Assembly: GCA_031292235.1 (NCBI GenBank)
Contig: JARLHM010000098.1
Span: 1 to 39,481, forward strand
Reading direction: 5' to 3'
Source of the DNA: Syntrophaceae bacterium
GTDB taxonomy: Bacteria; Desulfobacterota; Desulfomonilia; Desulfomonilales; Desulfomonilaceae
Length of the DNA: 39,481 nucleotides
Shown: positions 27,070 through 35,477 of the stretch, piece after piece
Numbering within the stretch: the stretch's first letter is position 1
Layout of the letters: every line of letters begins with the position of its first letter
Made by a program: the position numbers and the translations under genes
The notes under the pieces: model-generated
What the model was told of the DNA's origin: nothing
The model's database searches: none
What the model saw: only the letters and a program-made list of their open reading frames with translations

Positions 27070-28392
27070 ATGGCCGAAATTATGCCTTTTCAGATGGTTC
27101 ATTATGGGCCTGAATATTCTAACGCTCTCAATAGCCTTATCACGCCTCCGTATGATGTGATATCTTCCGAACAACAGGACTCATTTTATAAATCCCATCC
27201 ATTTAATGTGATCCGGCTAGTATTGGGCAAACAGTTCAGTAGCGACACACCTGAGGACAATCGTTATACAAGAGCCTCCAACACCCTTAAAAAATGGATG
27301 CTCGACAAAGTTCTGGTCCGAAAACCAAAGCCGGGCTTCACGCTTTATCAAATGGATTTCAAGGAACCTGATGGGAACTGGAAGCGCATAGATGGTCTTG
27401 TCGGGTTGCTAAAGGCTGAAGATTATGGTGTAGGCAAAGTGCTTCCTCATGAGAAAACTTATTCAGGTCCCAAAAAGGACCAGTTGGAACTGTTACGCGC
27501 ATGCAGGGCTAACTTCACTCCTATCCACGCCATGTTTCATGACCCTGAGGGAAGAGTGCTGAAACTATACGAGGGTCTTCTAAACACTGAACCCGAACAG
27601 GAAGTAAAAGATTCCGATGACATAATTCATCGCACTTGGAGCCTTTGTGACGATAGCGCTGTTCATGGAATAGTGGAGTTTCTCAGAGAAAAGAGCCTCT
27701 TTATAGCTGATGGTCATCATCGCTATGAAACATCTTTAGCCTATTGCAGGGAAATGGAAGTCCAAAACCCTTCCACCACGGATCAATCTCATAAATACGT
27801 CATGTCATATTTTACTTCCATGTCACATCCTGGACTGACTGTCTTGCCTGCGCACCGGATGTTGAGAGATCTGAAAGATTTCAATAAGGACGAATTGCTG
27901 CGTAGGATGAGCGACTGTTTCGAAATTCATGATTTGGACTACGACATCAGTGATTTAGAAAGCGCCTCTAAACGTTTGTCCTCGAAGTTACATGAATTCG
28001 CGGAGGTTGGTGGTCATTTCGGAATGCTGTTCAATGGCGAAAAAAGGTTCCGTTTGCTTAGTTTAAAGGACCCGGAAATCTTCTCGTCGTTCTTGGATAC
28101 CAACATTCCTGAGTCATTAGTCAATTTGGATGTAACTATATTTCGGGAATTAATTCTTGGACACAGCTTCGGTTTAGACAGAGAGGGTTCTGAAAACCAT
28201 ATAGAATACACCCCTTCCGCTGCAGACGCTCTGAAAAAGGCGCTACTTGGGGAAATTCAAGTCAGCTTCATTCTAAACCCTACTAGAGTAGATCAAATGA
28301 GAAAGGCGGCTGAGCTAGGCCAAAAACTGCCTCATAAATCTACTTATTTTTATCCTAAGATATCGTCCGGGCTCGTATTGAATGTATTTTGA
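27070..28392 (+). CDS. DUF1015 family protein
   Basis: This 440-residue cytoplasmic protein is recognised by the DUF1015 signatures ITPPYDVIS near residues 26-34 and LFIADGHHRYETSLAY in the middle. Also visible are NVIRLVLGK, TLYQMDFKEPDGNW and VLPHEKTYSGPKKDQLELL. The biochemical role is not established. The GHHR segment resembles the GxHR loop of the ParB/sulfiredoxin fold, which includes ADP-dependent serine kinases, so a small-molecule kinase role can be imagined but is only inference. In other bacteria it is often near serine biosynthesis genes; here it precedes a cluster for alanine, homoserine and threonine. I chose the ATG at 27070, with GAGGA eight bases upstream. Confidence 0.9.
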   Translation: MAEIMPFQMVHYGPEYSNALNSLITPPYDVISSEQQDSFYKSHPFNVIRLVLGKQFSSDTPEDNRYTRASNTLKKWMLDKVLVRKPKPGFTLYQMDFKEPDGNWKRIDGLVGLLKAEDYGVGKVLPHEKTYSGPKKDQLELLRACRANFTPIHAMFHDPEGRVLKLYEGLLNTEPEQEVKDSDDIIHRTWSLCDDSAVHGIVEFLREKSLFIADGHHRYETSLAYCREMEVQNPSTTDQSHKYVMSYFTSMSHPGLTVLPAHRMLRDLKDFNKDELLRRMSDCFEIHDLDYDISDLESASKRLSSKLHEFAEVGGHFGMLFNGEKRFRLLSLKDPEIFSSFLDTNIPESLVNLDVTIFRELILGHSFGLDREGSENHIEYTPSAADALKKALLGEIQVSFILNPTRVDQMRKAAELGQKLPHKSTYFYPKISSGLVLNVF

Positions 28393-28458
28393 CCCTATCA
28401 GACTGGTTCGCGGGTTGCTTGATTGGGCTTGAAGGCACAGTAGAAAAAATTGGGATTT

Positions 28459-29205
28459 ATGTTGCGGAACCATGCGGAAACAATTGATGGTCTTTTCCGA
28501 AACAAGGTGCGAGTGGTTCAGGCGTCCAAAGGTTATCGAGTATCGGAAGACGCTATCATTCTTACCTGGTTTGCTAAACCAGGCCAAGGAGATTTTATCC
28601 TTGACGCCGGCGCGGGTTGCGGGGTCATTGCTTTTGGGTTGACCATAAAAGACCCGTCCGTAAAAGTTGTGGGTCTGGAAATCCAGGAAGGACTGGTGGG
28701 TAGAGCACAACGTGGGGTGTTGCTGAATGATTTGGGTTCAAAGGTCTTTATGCTTAGAGGAGACCTTAGAAACGCTGATTTGTTCCTCCGTCAAAATGTG
28801 TTTGATATGGTGGTGTCCAACCCCCCCTACTACAAATCCGGTTCAGGCATAGTGAGCCTATTGAGCGAAAAGGCCCTCTCAAGACATCAGATAATGATGC
28901 CGCTTGCCGTTTTGTTTCTTGTGTCCTCGAAACTCCTAAAACCAGAAGGAAGACTCTGCCTTATCTATCCAGCTAATGGATCGCAACAGCTTGAACAAGC
29001 AGCCGCTGTCTCCGGGCTTAAAATAAGTCGAAGATTGTGGATTTACACGCATGAAACCGCTGAGCCTGCGCTTGTTTGCATCGAAGCTCAAAAATCCGAC
29101 CATGATAGAAGTTCAGTTGAAGAAAAACTTTATCTCTACCATACAAACGGTATTAGGACTCCTCAAGCGGAAGCTATTCTTGCAGGAGAGGAGTGGGTGA
29201 GTTAA
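28459..29205 (+). CDS. TrmN6-like tRNA1(Val) adenine-N6 methyltransferase
   Basis: This is a Rossmann-fold methyltransferase of 248 residues with the SAM loop ILDAGAGCGVIAFGL, the acidic VVGLEIQEGLVGRA and the catalytic motif VSNPPYYKSGSG, which marks N6-adenine or protein-glutamine methyltransferases. The opening VRVVQASKGYRVSEDAIILTWF matches the TrmN6 (YfiC) family that methylates A37 of tRNA-Val. Later segments (KLLKPEGRLCLIYPANG) fit this family. The start is uncertain: an in-frame TTG lies at 28450 and ATG at 28459, neither with a strong ribosome site. It lies 66 bases after the DUF1015 gene and upstream of the aminotransferase. Confidence 0.83.
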   Translation: MLRNHAETIDGLFRNKVRVVQASKGYRVSEDAIILTWFAKPGQGDFILDAGAGCGVIAFGLTIKDPSVKVVGLEIQEGLVGRAQRGVLLNDLGSKVFMLRGDLRNADLFLRQNVFDMVVSNPPYYKSGSGIVSLLSEKALSRHQIMMPLAVLFLVSSKLLKPEGRLCLIYPANGSQQLEQAAAVSGLKISRRLWIYTHETAEPALVCIEAQKSDHDRSSVEEKLYLYHTNGIRTPQAEAILAGEEWVS

Positions 29206-29271
29206 AAAACGAGATCTAAATAATGTATTACGGATATAGATGGAAAATTTCGCGTTTATCAGGAGGCAAAA

Positions 29272-30483
29272 TTGGAAGAGTTCAGTAGAATAAAAAGGCT
29301 ACCTCCGTATGTTTTCCAAGTGGTCAATGAGCTTAAAATGAAGCTCAGAAGGGCAGGTGAAGACATAATTGATTTAGGGATGGGTAATCCCGACATACCT
29401 ACCCCCAATCATATAGTTGATAAGTTAATTGAAGCTGTGCAAAACGGAAAGAATCACAGGTACAGCGCGTCTGCAGGTATACCAAAGTTGAGATTGGCAT
29501 TCGCTAACTGGTGGCAAAGGCGCTATGGGGTAGAATTGGATCCTGACCGTGAGGTTGTGGCTACGATGGGCGCTAAAGACGCCTTGGCTCATTTGGTTCT
29601 AGCCATAGTCAATCCCGGCGATGTTGTTTTCGTCCCTTCTCCTACGTATCCGATCCATCCCTATTCGGTAGTGATAGCCGGCGGCGATTTACGCCACGTA
29701 CCGATCAGTCCGGATAGGGATTTCTTTGAAGATCTCAAGGCGGCAGCCCGCCTCACGTGGCCTTTACCCAAAATGTTGATCATTTCGTTCCCCCATAATC
29801 CAACCACTATGGTTGTAGATCAGGATTTTTTCAAACGCATTGTTGATTTCGCTCATGAATACAAAATCATGATTGTTCATGACTTCGCATATGCTGATTT
29901 AACTTTTGACGATTATCAAGCCCCAAGTTTTCTATCCGTCCCAGGGGCAAAAGAGATAGGGATTGAGACCTTCTCACTTTCCAAGAGCTACTCGATGGCA
30001 GGTTGGCGGGTTGGCTGCGCGGCAGGGAACCCTCAGATGATTGACGCCCTCAAGCGCCTAAAGAGTTATATCGATTACGGAATGTTCCAGCCCATCCAAA
30101 TTGCCGCCATCATAGCTTTGAATGAGAATCAGGAATGTGTTTCAGAAATTGTGTCGGAGTATAAAGATCGCAGGGACGCTTTGTGTTCCGGCCTTGTTGA
30201 CTCTGGCTGGCCCGTTACCGAGCCGAAAGGGACTATGTTTGTTTGGGCGCAGATCCCGGAACAGTTTCGAAAAATGGGCTCGCTAGAGTTTTCAAAACTT
30301 ATGACTGAGGAAGCAAAGGTGGCGGTGAGTCCAGGCATTGGCTTTGGGCCTTTTGGAGATGAGCATGTAAGATTTGCGCTGGTTGAAAACCGTATGCGAA
30401 TTAATCAGGCAATTCGCGGAATTAGGCATTTCCTGGGCAAACGTGAATTAATCCAGGTGGTTCAACAAATTCCGGCGTCTTAA
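29272..30483 (+). CDS. alaC: AlaC-type pyridoxal-phosphate aminotransferase
   Basis: This is a fold-type I class I/II aminotransferase of 403 residues. It shows [14 protein letters not shown] near residues 32-45, the cofactor-binding stretch [26 protein letters not shown] with the conserved Asn, [14 protein letters not shown], and the lysine motif [14 protein letters not shown] with Lys238 expected to hold PLP. The sequence style is that of AlaC/YfdZ, a glutamate-pyruvate aminotransferase, rather than an AspC-type enzyme, but substrate specificity cannot be read directly. The start is TTG with AGGAGG seven bases upstream. Its position just before hom suggests co-regulation of alanine and aspartate-family synthesis. 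Confidence 0.88.
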   Translation: MEEFSRIKRLPPYVFQVVNELKMKLRRAGEDIIDLGMGNPDIPTPNHIVDKLIEAVQNGKNHRYSASAGIPKLRLAFANWWQRRYGVELDPDREVVATMGAKDALAHLVLAIVNPGDVVFVPSPTYPIHPYSVVIAGGDLRHVPISPDRDFFEDLKAAARLTWPLPKMLIISFPHNPTTMVVDQDFFKRIVDFAHEYKIMIVHDFAYADLTFDDYQAPSFLSVPGAKEIGIETFSLSKSYSMAGWRVGCAAGNPQMIDALKRLKSYIDYGMFQPIQIAAIIALNENQECVSEIVSEYKDRRDALCSGLVDSGWPVTEPKGTMFVWAQIPEQFRKMGSLEFSKLMTEEAKVAVSPGIGFGPFGDEHVRFALVENRMRINQAIRGIRHFLGKRELIQVVQQIPAS

Positions 30484-30490
30484 TCTTCAT

Positions 30491-30517
30491 AGAGCGTAAT
30501 CGAGTTATTTACGCTCT
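30491..30517 (+). other. Stem-loop downstream of alaC
   Basis: AGAGCGTAA (30491-30499) pairs with TTACGCTCT (30509-30517) around a nine-base loop. It is followed by TCTCCCGG, not a T tract, so it would be only a weak terminator or an mRNA end-protecting hairpin before hom. Confidence 0.5.
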
Positions 30518-30594
30518 TCTCCCGGATCTTTAAGGTCAAGCTCCGGAATAAAAGTTTAGAGATTTGCTTAAATTCGTCTTCACAGGGATTTTAT

Positions 30595-31917
30595 ATGGAT
30601 GAAATTGCGATAGGCATCATTGGTTTTGGAACGATCGGCAGTGGTGTGGTCCACATTCTGAAAGAAAATCGGGCAATCTTAGAAGCCAGGACCGGGTTTG
30701 GAATTAAACTTAAACGCATTGCGGATCTCGATATAGAGTCGGATCGGGGAGTGGTGTTTGACAAATCCATTCTGACTCGAGACGCTTATGATGTCCTCAG
30801 GGACCCGGAGATATCGGTTGTAATCGAACTCATGGGCGGGTATGAACCCGCAAGGACTTTCATTATCGAGGCGCTTAGGAACGGGAAATCGGTTGTAACC
30901 GCTAACAAGGCTCTACTTGCTGAACATGGTCTGGAGATCTTTGATATAGCAGCGGAGAACAGCGCTGATATCGCCTTTGAAGCCGCTGTTGCCGGCGGGA
31001 TACCTATTTTGAGGTCGTTCAGAGAAGGATTGATCGCAAACAAGTTTGACAAAATCTTAGCCATATTAAATGGAACTTGTAATTTTATTCTTTCCGAGAT
31101 GACAGAGAATCCCGGCGCAGCATTCGAAGAAGTCCTTAAGAATGCTCAGGAATTGGGATACGCGGAAGCTGACCCTGCTCTTGACATAGAGGGCATGGAT
31201 TCAGCCCATAAACTGGCTCTTGTTCTCGCCCTTACTCACGGTATACACGCATCCGTAAAAGATATTCATGTTGAAGGAATTACTCAAATCGAACCTTTTG
31301 ATCTGGTCATGGCGCGAGAGTTTTCATACAAGATCAAGTTACTTGCCCTGATAATACGACACGAGGACAGGGTGGAGGTCAGGTTACATCCGACAATGCT
31401 TCCTGAAAGTCATCCACTTGCGCAGGTAGATGGTGTTTTTAACGGCATCTACTTGCGGGGTGACATGGTAGGGGATCAACTATTCTATGGTAGAGGAGCA
31501 GGAAGGGAACCTACCGCTTCAGCGGTTATTGGAGACGTCATTGAATTGATTCGTAGCAAAAGGATTGGAACGTCAGGGCGTGTACCGCCTCTTGGATATT
31601 CGGGATCTCTGATGTCAGATGATTCGGTAATGAACATGAATGAAGTAGTAACCAATTACTACATTAGAATTCAGGCGGCGGATAGGCCTGGAGTGCTGTC
31701 GCGGATAGCAGGCATAATGGCTGATCACAACATCAGTATTCATTCAGTCGTACAAAAGCGTCGAGATCACTCGGGAGCCGGGGCGGTCCCAGTGGTATTC
31801 ATAACACATTCAGCAAGAGAAGCTGATTTGCAGCGCGCCAGACAAGAAATAGGGAACCTTGATGTGGTTGACGCTCCGCCTACAATAATAAGAATCGAAG
31901 ATGAGGATTTGGACTGA
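30595..31917 (+). CDS. hom: Homoserine dehydrogenase with ACT domain
   Basis: The enzyme reduces aspartate semialdehyde to homoserine, the branch point to threonine and methionine. The 440 residues have the NAD(P) loop IGIIGFGTIGSGVV at 7-20, VVTANKALLAEHG with a catalytic-site lysine region, GGIPILRSFREGL, NGTCNFILSEM, and YAEADPALDIEGMDSAHKL, the family signature. A C-terminal ACT domain (YYIRIQAADRPGVLSRIAGI onward) probably senses an amino acid such as threonine. AGGGA precedes the ATG. thrC and the ApgM-like kinase candidate follow on the same strand. Confidence 0.98.
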   Translation: MDEIAIGIIGFGTIGSGVVHILKENRAILEARTGFGIKLKRIADLDIESDRGVVFDKSILTRDAYDVLRDPEISVVIELMGGYEPARTFIIEALRNGKSVVTANKALLAEHGLEIFDIAAENSADIAFEAAVAGGIPILRSFREGLIANKFDKILAILNGTCNFILSEMTENPGAAFEEVLKNAQELGYAEADPALDIEGMDSAHKLALVLALTHGIHASVKDIHVEGITQIEPFDLVMAREFSYKIKLLALIIRHEDRVEVRLHPTMLPESHPLAQVDGVFNGIYLRGDMVGDQLFYGRGAGREPTASAVIGDVIELIRSKRIGTSGRVPPLGYSGSLMSDDSVMNMNEVVTNYYIRIQAADRPGVLSRIAGIMADHNISIHSVVQKRRDHSGAGAVPVVFITHSAREADLQRARQEIGNLDVVDAPPTIIRIEDEDLD

Positions 31918-31930
31918 AAGATTAATTTTT

Positions 31931-31973
31931 CGGGTCTTTGTCATAGAATATCACATTTCCGGCAAAAGACCCG
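31931..31973 (+). other. Inverted repeat in the hom-thrC gap
   Basis: CGGGTCTTT (31931-31939) pairs perfectly with AAAGACCCG (31965-31973) around a 25-base A/T-rich loop. It fills most of the 74-base gap and ends 18 bases before the thrC ATG, so it could influence thrC translation or mRNA stability. Confidence 0.55.
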
Positions 31974-31991
31974 GGTTGATGGAGATAGATC

Positions 31992-33047
31992 ATGTGGAAA
32001 GGCATTATAAGGGAATATCCCGACTTTTTTAGATTCTCCGATGACAAAAATGTCATCACTATACATGAAGGCAATACCCCTTTGGTTCCCGCTCCGCGGC
32101 TTGCGCAGAAAATAAATCCTAAGATATCGATTTTTTTAAAATATGAAGGACTCAATCCTACGGGTTCATTTAAAGATCGAGGAATGACTATGGCTGTTTC
32201 AAGGGCCGTCGAATCTGGGTCAAAAGCCATTATATGCGCTTCAACCGGGAACACTTCGGCCTCTGCTGCGGCTTATGCCGCTAGGGCTGGAATCAAGGCG
32301 TTTGTTGTTATTCCTGAAGGGAAAATCGCCTTGGGAAAACTTGCCCAAGCCATGATTCATGGAGCTACTGTGATCAAAGTTCTCGGAAATTTCGACGACG
32401 CTCTAAACATAGTGAAACAGATTTCCCAAGAATATCCTATAACATTGGTAAACTCTCTAAACCCTCACAGAATTGAAGGCCAGAAATCCGGGGCTTTTGA
32501 AATTTGTGACTCTTTGGTGGGGGGTCCGCCTGACTATCATTCGTTGCCGGTTGGAAACGCAGGAAACATCACAGCTTATTGGGCCGGTTACAAAGCTTAT
32601 TTTGATCATGGGAAAATTAAGAGTTTGCCCAAGATGATTGGTTTTCAGGCCGAGGGAGCTTCTCCTATAGTTCAGGGAAGGATCTTTGAAAAGCCCGAGA
32701 CGATAGCCACTGCGATAAGGATTGGTAATCCAGCCTCATGGAAAAAGGCTGAGCAGGCCCGAGACGATTCCGGGGGCTTGATTGACGCTGTGTCGGACGA
32801 TGAAATATTAGAAGCTTACAAGATGGTTTCTTCATTAGAAGGCGTTTTTTGTGAGCCTGCGTCAGCAGCGTCTATCGCCGGCCTTGTCAAGAAAAGCGCT
32901 CAGGGACTGTTCAATGGTGGTGAACGAGTAGTATGCACACTGACCGGGCATGGTCTTAAGGACCCCGATAATGCTATAAAGGTTTCCAGAGATCCGGTAA
33001 TATGTGAGCCGGAAACGAAGAAGGTGCTAAATGTCCTCGGATTCTAA
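31992..33047 (+). CDS. thrC: Threonine synthase
   Basis: ThrC is a PLP enzyme that converts O-phosphohomoserine to threonine. The 351-residue length and the motif EGLNPTGSFKDRGMT (PLP lysine near residue 60) identify the short class of threonine synthase. Other conserved stretches are STGNTSASAAAYAARAG, GNFDDAL, NSLNPHRIEGQK, PVGNAGNITAYW and the terminal TGHGLKDPD. GGAG lies before the ATG. The next gene starts inside its last codons with a 17-base overlap, so the two are tightly coupled. Confidence 0.97.
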   Translation: MWKGIIREYPDFFRFSDDKNVITIHEGNTPLVPAPRLAQKINPKISIFLKYEGLNPTGSFKDRGMTMAVSRAVESGSKAIICASTGNTSASAAAYAARAGIKAFVVIPEGKIALGKLAQAMIHGATVIKVLGNFDDALNIVKQISQEYPITLVNSLNPHRIEGQKSGAFEICDSLVGGPPDYHSLPVGNAGNITAYWAGYKAYFDHGKIKSLPKMIGFQAEGASPIVQGRIFEKPETIATAIRIGNPASWKKAEQARDDSGGLIDAVSDDEILEAYKMVSSLEGVFCEPASAASIAGLVKKSAQGLFNGGERVVCTLTGHGLKDPDNAIKVSRDPVICEPETKKVLNVLGF

Positions 33048-34263
33048 TACCAAGTATTTGATCATTGTGCCGGATGGCATGGCTGACGCGTTTGATGATT
33101 CCTCTGATCCCACTTCGTTGGAATCTTCTAACACTCCGTGGATGGATAAAATGGCCTCAGTAGGTAAGATTGGGATTTCTAAGACCATCCCTGATGGTCT
33201 TGCGCCGGGAAGCGATGTGGCCACCTTGTCTTTGATGGGATATTCCGCAGCGGATACTTACACTGGACGTGCGCCTTTTGAAGCAGCCTCAATGGGAATT
33301 GACCTGAAGCCCTTTGATTTGGCGTTTCGCCTGAATCTTGTGACACTGGAACGCAATTACACCTTGATGGCCGACCACAGCGGTGATCACATTTCGTCAC
33401 CGGAAGCTAGAGAACTCATAGGTTCATTGGCCCTTGAAATTGAGTCCCTTGGGTTTGAGGTCTATCCTGGGGTTTCTTACAGAAATCTGCTGGTTTGGGA
33501 AGATGGGCCCGACGACATAGTCACTTACCCGCCTCACGATTTTCCTGGACAGCCTATCACTCGTTACCTGCCCACCGGACCGGAAGCCGGCAGGCTATTG
33601 CGTTTGATAGTCAAATCCTGGCGCATCCTGGACAAACATCCGGTGAACCAGCGACGCCAGAAACGTGGGCAGGGGCCGGCTAATTCCGTGTGGCCTTGGG
33701 GACAGGGTAAACCTCCTCAAATTAGGACTTTACAGGAAAGATTCGGGGTAACTGGCGCTGTAGTCGCGGCGGTTGATCTCGTACGAGGCATCGGTAAGTA
33801 CGCGGGCTTGGATATGGCAGACGTGGAAGGGGCCACAGGATATCTAGACACTAATTATGAGGGTAAAGTTCGAGCTGCGATTGACGCTCTGGCGACCAGA
33901 GACTTTGTGTTGCTTCACATTGAAGCTCCGGACGAAGCTGGGCACTCTGGACAAAAAGACCTCAAAATTAAAGCAATCGAGGATTTTGATCAAAGGGTAG
34001 TCGGACCAGTATTAAAAGAACTTAAAGCATTCGATAATTGGCGAATATTGCTGGCCCCGGATCATCAAACCCCGGTTTCGAAGAGGATCCATACGCGCGG
34101 TCCAATTCCTTTTATGTTTTTGGACTCCCAATCATGGAAGACCGTCAGCGGGTCAGTCGCTACAAAGTTCTCGGAGAGGGCGGCCGCCAATACTGGAGTT
34201 AAAGAACTCAAAGGCATGAATTTGATTGAAGTCCTTTTCGGCCATCGAAACCTTCAAGAATAG
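33031..34263 (+). CDS. Proposed homoserine kinase, ApgM (phosphoglycerate mutase-like) family
   Basis: This is a member of the alkaline-phosphatase superfamily, close to archaeal-type cofactor-independent phosphoglycerate mutase. The 410 residues show the metal site VPDGMAD (Asp15), GSDVATLSLMGY (61-71), GQGPANSVWPWGQGK (213-227), HIEAPDEAGH (Asp301, His305) and APDHQTP (Asp344, His345). Members linked to threonine genes in genomes lacking thrB form the proposed homoserine kinase family TIGR02535. Here the gene overlaps thrC, follows hom, and no GHMP-type ThrB is in the cluster, so it probably makes O-phosphohomoserine. The general annotation phosphoglycerate mutase is the alternative; context favours the kinase role, but it is unproven from sequence. 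Confidence 0.85.
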   Translation: MSSDSNTKYLIIVPDGMADAFDDSSDPTSLESSNTPWMDKMASVGKIGISKTIPDGLAPGSDVATLSLMGYSAADTYTGRAPFEAASMGIDLKPFDLAFRLNLVTLERNYTLMADHSGDHISSPEARELIGSLALEIESLGFEVYPGVSYRNLLVWEDGPDDIVTYPPHDFPGQPITRYLPTGPEAGRLLRLIVKSWRILDKHPVNQRRQKRGQGPANSVWPWGQGKPPQIRTLQERFGVTGAVVAAVDLVRGIGKYAGLDMADVEGATGYLDTNYEGKVRAAIDALATRDFVLLHIEAPDEAGHSGQKDLKIKAIEDFDQRVVGPVLKELKAFDNWRILLAPDHQTPVSKRIHTRGPIPFMFLDSQSWKTVSGSVATKFSERAAANTGVKELKGMNLIEVLFGHRNLQE

Positions 34264-34274
34264 ATTTCGAGACA

Positions 34275-34391
34275 ATGACCGACTTTATCTTAAATCATGA
34301 AGCCTCCATACGGTTGCTTTTCTTCATTTCAATATTCGCGGTAGTAGCTTTTTATGAATTCAGATGTCCGCCAAATCTCGATGACCTTTGA
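34275..34391 (+). pseudogene. Truncated start of a sterol desaturase/fatty acid hydroxylase-like gene
   Basis: A 38-codon frame begins MTDFILNHEASIRLLFFISI and continues FAVVAFYEFRCP. That is what the first transmembrane segment of bacterial sterol desaturase family proteins looks like (NHEAxIR followed by a hydrophobic helix and an E-x-x-x-P end). Full-length members run to about 250-300 residues with several His boxes; none follow. The frame stops at 34391, seven bases before the convergent lepB stop. It begins 11 bases after the preceding gene. I read it as the remnant of a gene cut by a deletion; a real 38-residue membrane peptide is the alternative. Confidence 0.5.
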
Positions 34392-34397
34392 TCAACT

Positions 34398-35039
34398 TTA
34401 ATGAATTACTTTGAAAATACGGTCCCACTTTATTTTTGCCATGTCTTGAGCTGAATAGTAGATCAGAAACGCTCTCCCCTTTACATCTTCGAGCGGCACA
34501 AACCCCCAAAATCGACTGTCATGGCTAAAATCCCTGTTGTCCCCCATTACAAAAAGAAACCCCTTGGGGACTTTCACTGGTGGCATATTGTCTCTTGGAT
34601 TCAAATCTCCGGGCATGATGACATTACTGCTGAATCTGGCTTGAGGAGTTATATATTCTTTGCCGTTAATAAAAACCTGTTTATCTTTTATCTCAATCGT
34701 GTCGCCGCCTACTCCAATTACCCTCTTTATAAAATCCTTGGTTCGATCTTCGGGATACACAAATACTATCACGTCGCCCCGCTGAGGCTTAAAAAGGTCG
34801 GGAAATCTCTTGTCGGTGAATGGAATTCTGACCCCGTAAACAAGCTTGTTCACCAGTATGTGGTCACCAATTAGAAGGGTTGGCTCCATGGACCCGGAAG
34901 GGATCTTGAAAGCTTGTACAAATACAGCCCTTATTATTATAGCCAGGATTATGGCTACTACTAGAGCTTCGCTGTATTCTTGGAAAATTGTCCGTTGGGA
35001 TTTTTTCTTCGGTTCGAGGACACTTAAAGATTGGGCCAT
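34398..35039 (-). CDS. lepB: Signal peptidase I
   Basis: LepB is the membrane serine protease that removes signal peptides from exported proteins. The 213-residue protein has one N-terminal membrane segment (about 24-43), the catalytic-serine motif IPSGSMEPTL (Ser50), the catalytic-lysine motif KDFIKRVIGVGGD (Lys105), and GDNRDFSHDSRFWGFVP near the end. It is the short, single-anchor type rather than the two-anchor E. coli type. It is convergent with the threonine cluster and seems to be a single-gene unit with its own promoter. Confidence 0.97.
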   Translation of the reverse strand: MAQSLSVLEPKKKSQRTIFQEYSEALVVAIILAIIIRAVFVQAFKIPSGSMEPTLLIGDHILVNKLVYGVRIPFTDKRFPDLFKPQRGDVIVFVYPEDRTKDFIKRVIGVGGDTIEIKDKQVFINGKEYITPQARFSSNVIMPGDLNPRDNMPPVKVPKGFLFVMGDNRDFSHDSRFWGFVPLEDVKGRAFLIYYSAQDMAKIKWDRIFKVIH

Positions 35040-35087
35040 TTTCTTCTCTTTCAGTACAATTCGCCTTTAATAAAGCGGTGCAACTAA

Positions 35088-35118
35088 ATTATATATGACA
35101 TGGAGCCTCAGGTGTAAA
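35088..35118 (-). promoter_or_regulatory. Probable lepB promoter
   Basis: On the minus strand TTTACA (35118-35113) is followed by overlapping -10 candidates, TATATA (35095-35090, 17-base spacer) and TATAAT (35093-35088, 19-base spacer). The start codon is about 50 bases downstream. Just upstream, AATTGTG (35134-35140) and CACAATT (35155-35161) form an inverted repeat that could be an operator. Confidence 0.5.
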
Positions 35119-35226
35119 TGAAAACGGCCCAGCAATTGTGAGAAAATGGCCTGGCACAATTTTACAGTTCCAAGATTCCTTAATATTACCAGCAGTTAAT
35201 ACGTTATAACATCTTTTTCCTACCCA

Positions 35227-35270
35227 GAAAAAAGAAACCGGAGGGGAGAATTAGTTCCTCACCCCCCGGT
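35227..35270 (-). terminator. Intrinsic terminator of the liv operon
   Basis: On the minus strand ACCGGGGGGTGAGGA (from 35270) pairs with TTCTCCCCTCCGGT (to 35237), with one bulge and a few G-T pairs, giving about 14 pairs. The stem is followed by TTCTTTTTTC (35236-35227). It lies about 200 bases after livF. The G-rich run just upstream in the transcript (35286-35300) could pair with the same C-rich arm, an attenuator-like alternative. The rest of the 35119-35472 gap is A/T-rich and holds no gene that I can see. Confidence 0.8.
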
Positions 35271-35364
35271 CCACCGGTTTAACAGGCCCCTCCCTCCCCC
35301 GAGGTTAAGGCCGGGTTTTTGGTATCATCACACGAGACAGTAGTCAAGTTATTCTTGAAGTTAC

Positions 35365-35477
35365 GACAAGTTTATTGACAATAACCTGATCTTTTGTCGA
35401 TAACCGCTATAAACTAATTTTATTAGAAGCTGGCAATGGGCTGATTTCATAAGACATTGAACATGGACAAGTTTATT
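35365..35477. repeat. 12-base direct repeat spanning the livF stop
   Basis: GACAAGTTTATT occurs at 35365-35376 and again at 35466-35477, 101 bases apart. The second copy includes the livF stop codon. There is no insertion-sequence-like content between them. Confidence 0.5.

Noticed and set aside
35296-35315. Plus-strand terminator (CCCG...CGGG then TTTTT)
   Set aside because: The stem has only four pairs and no plus-strand transcription unit ends here; the minus-strand terminator next to it explains the region better.
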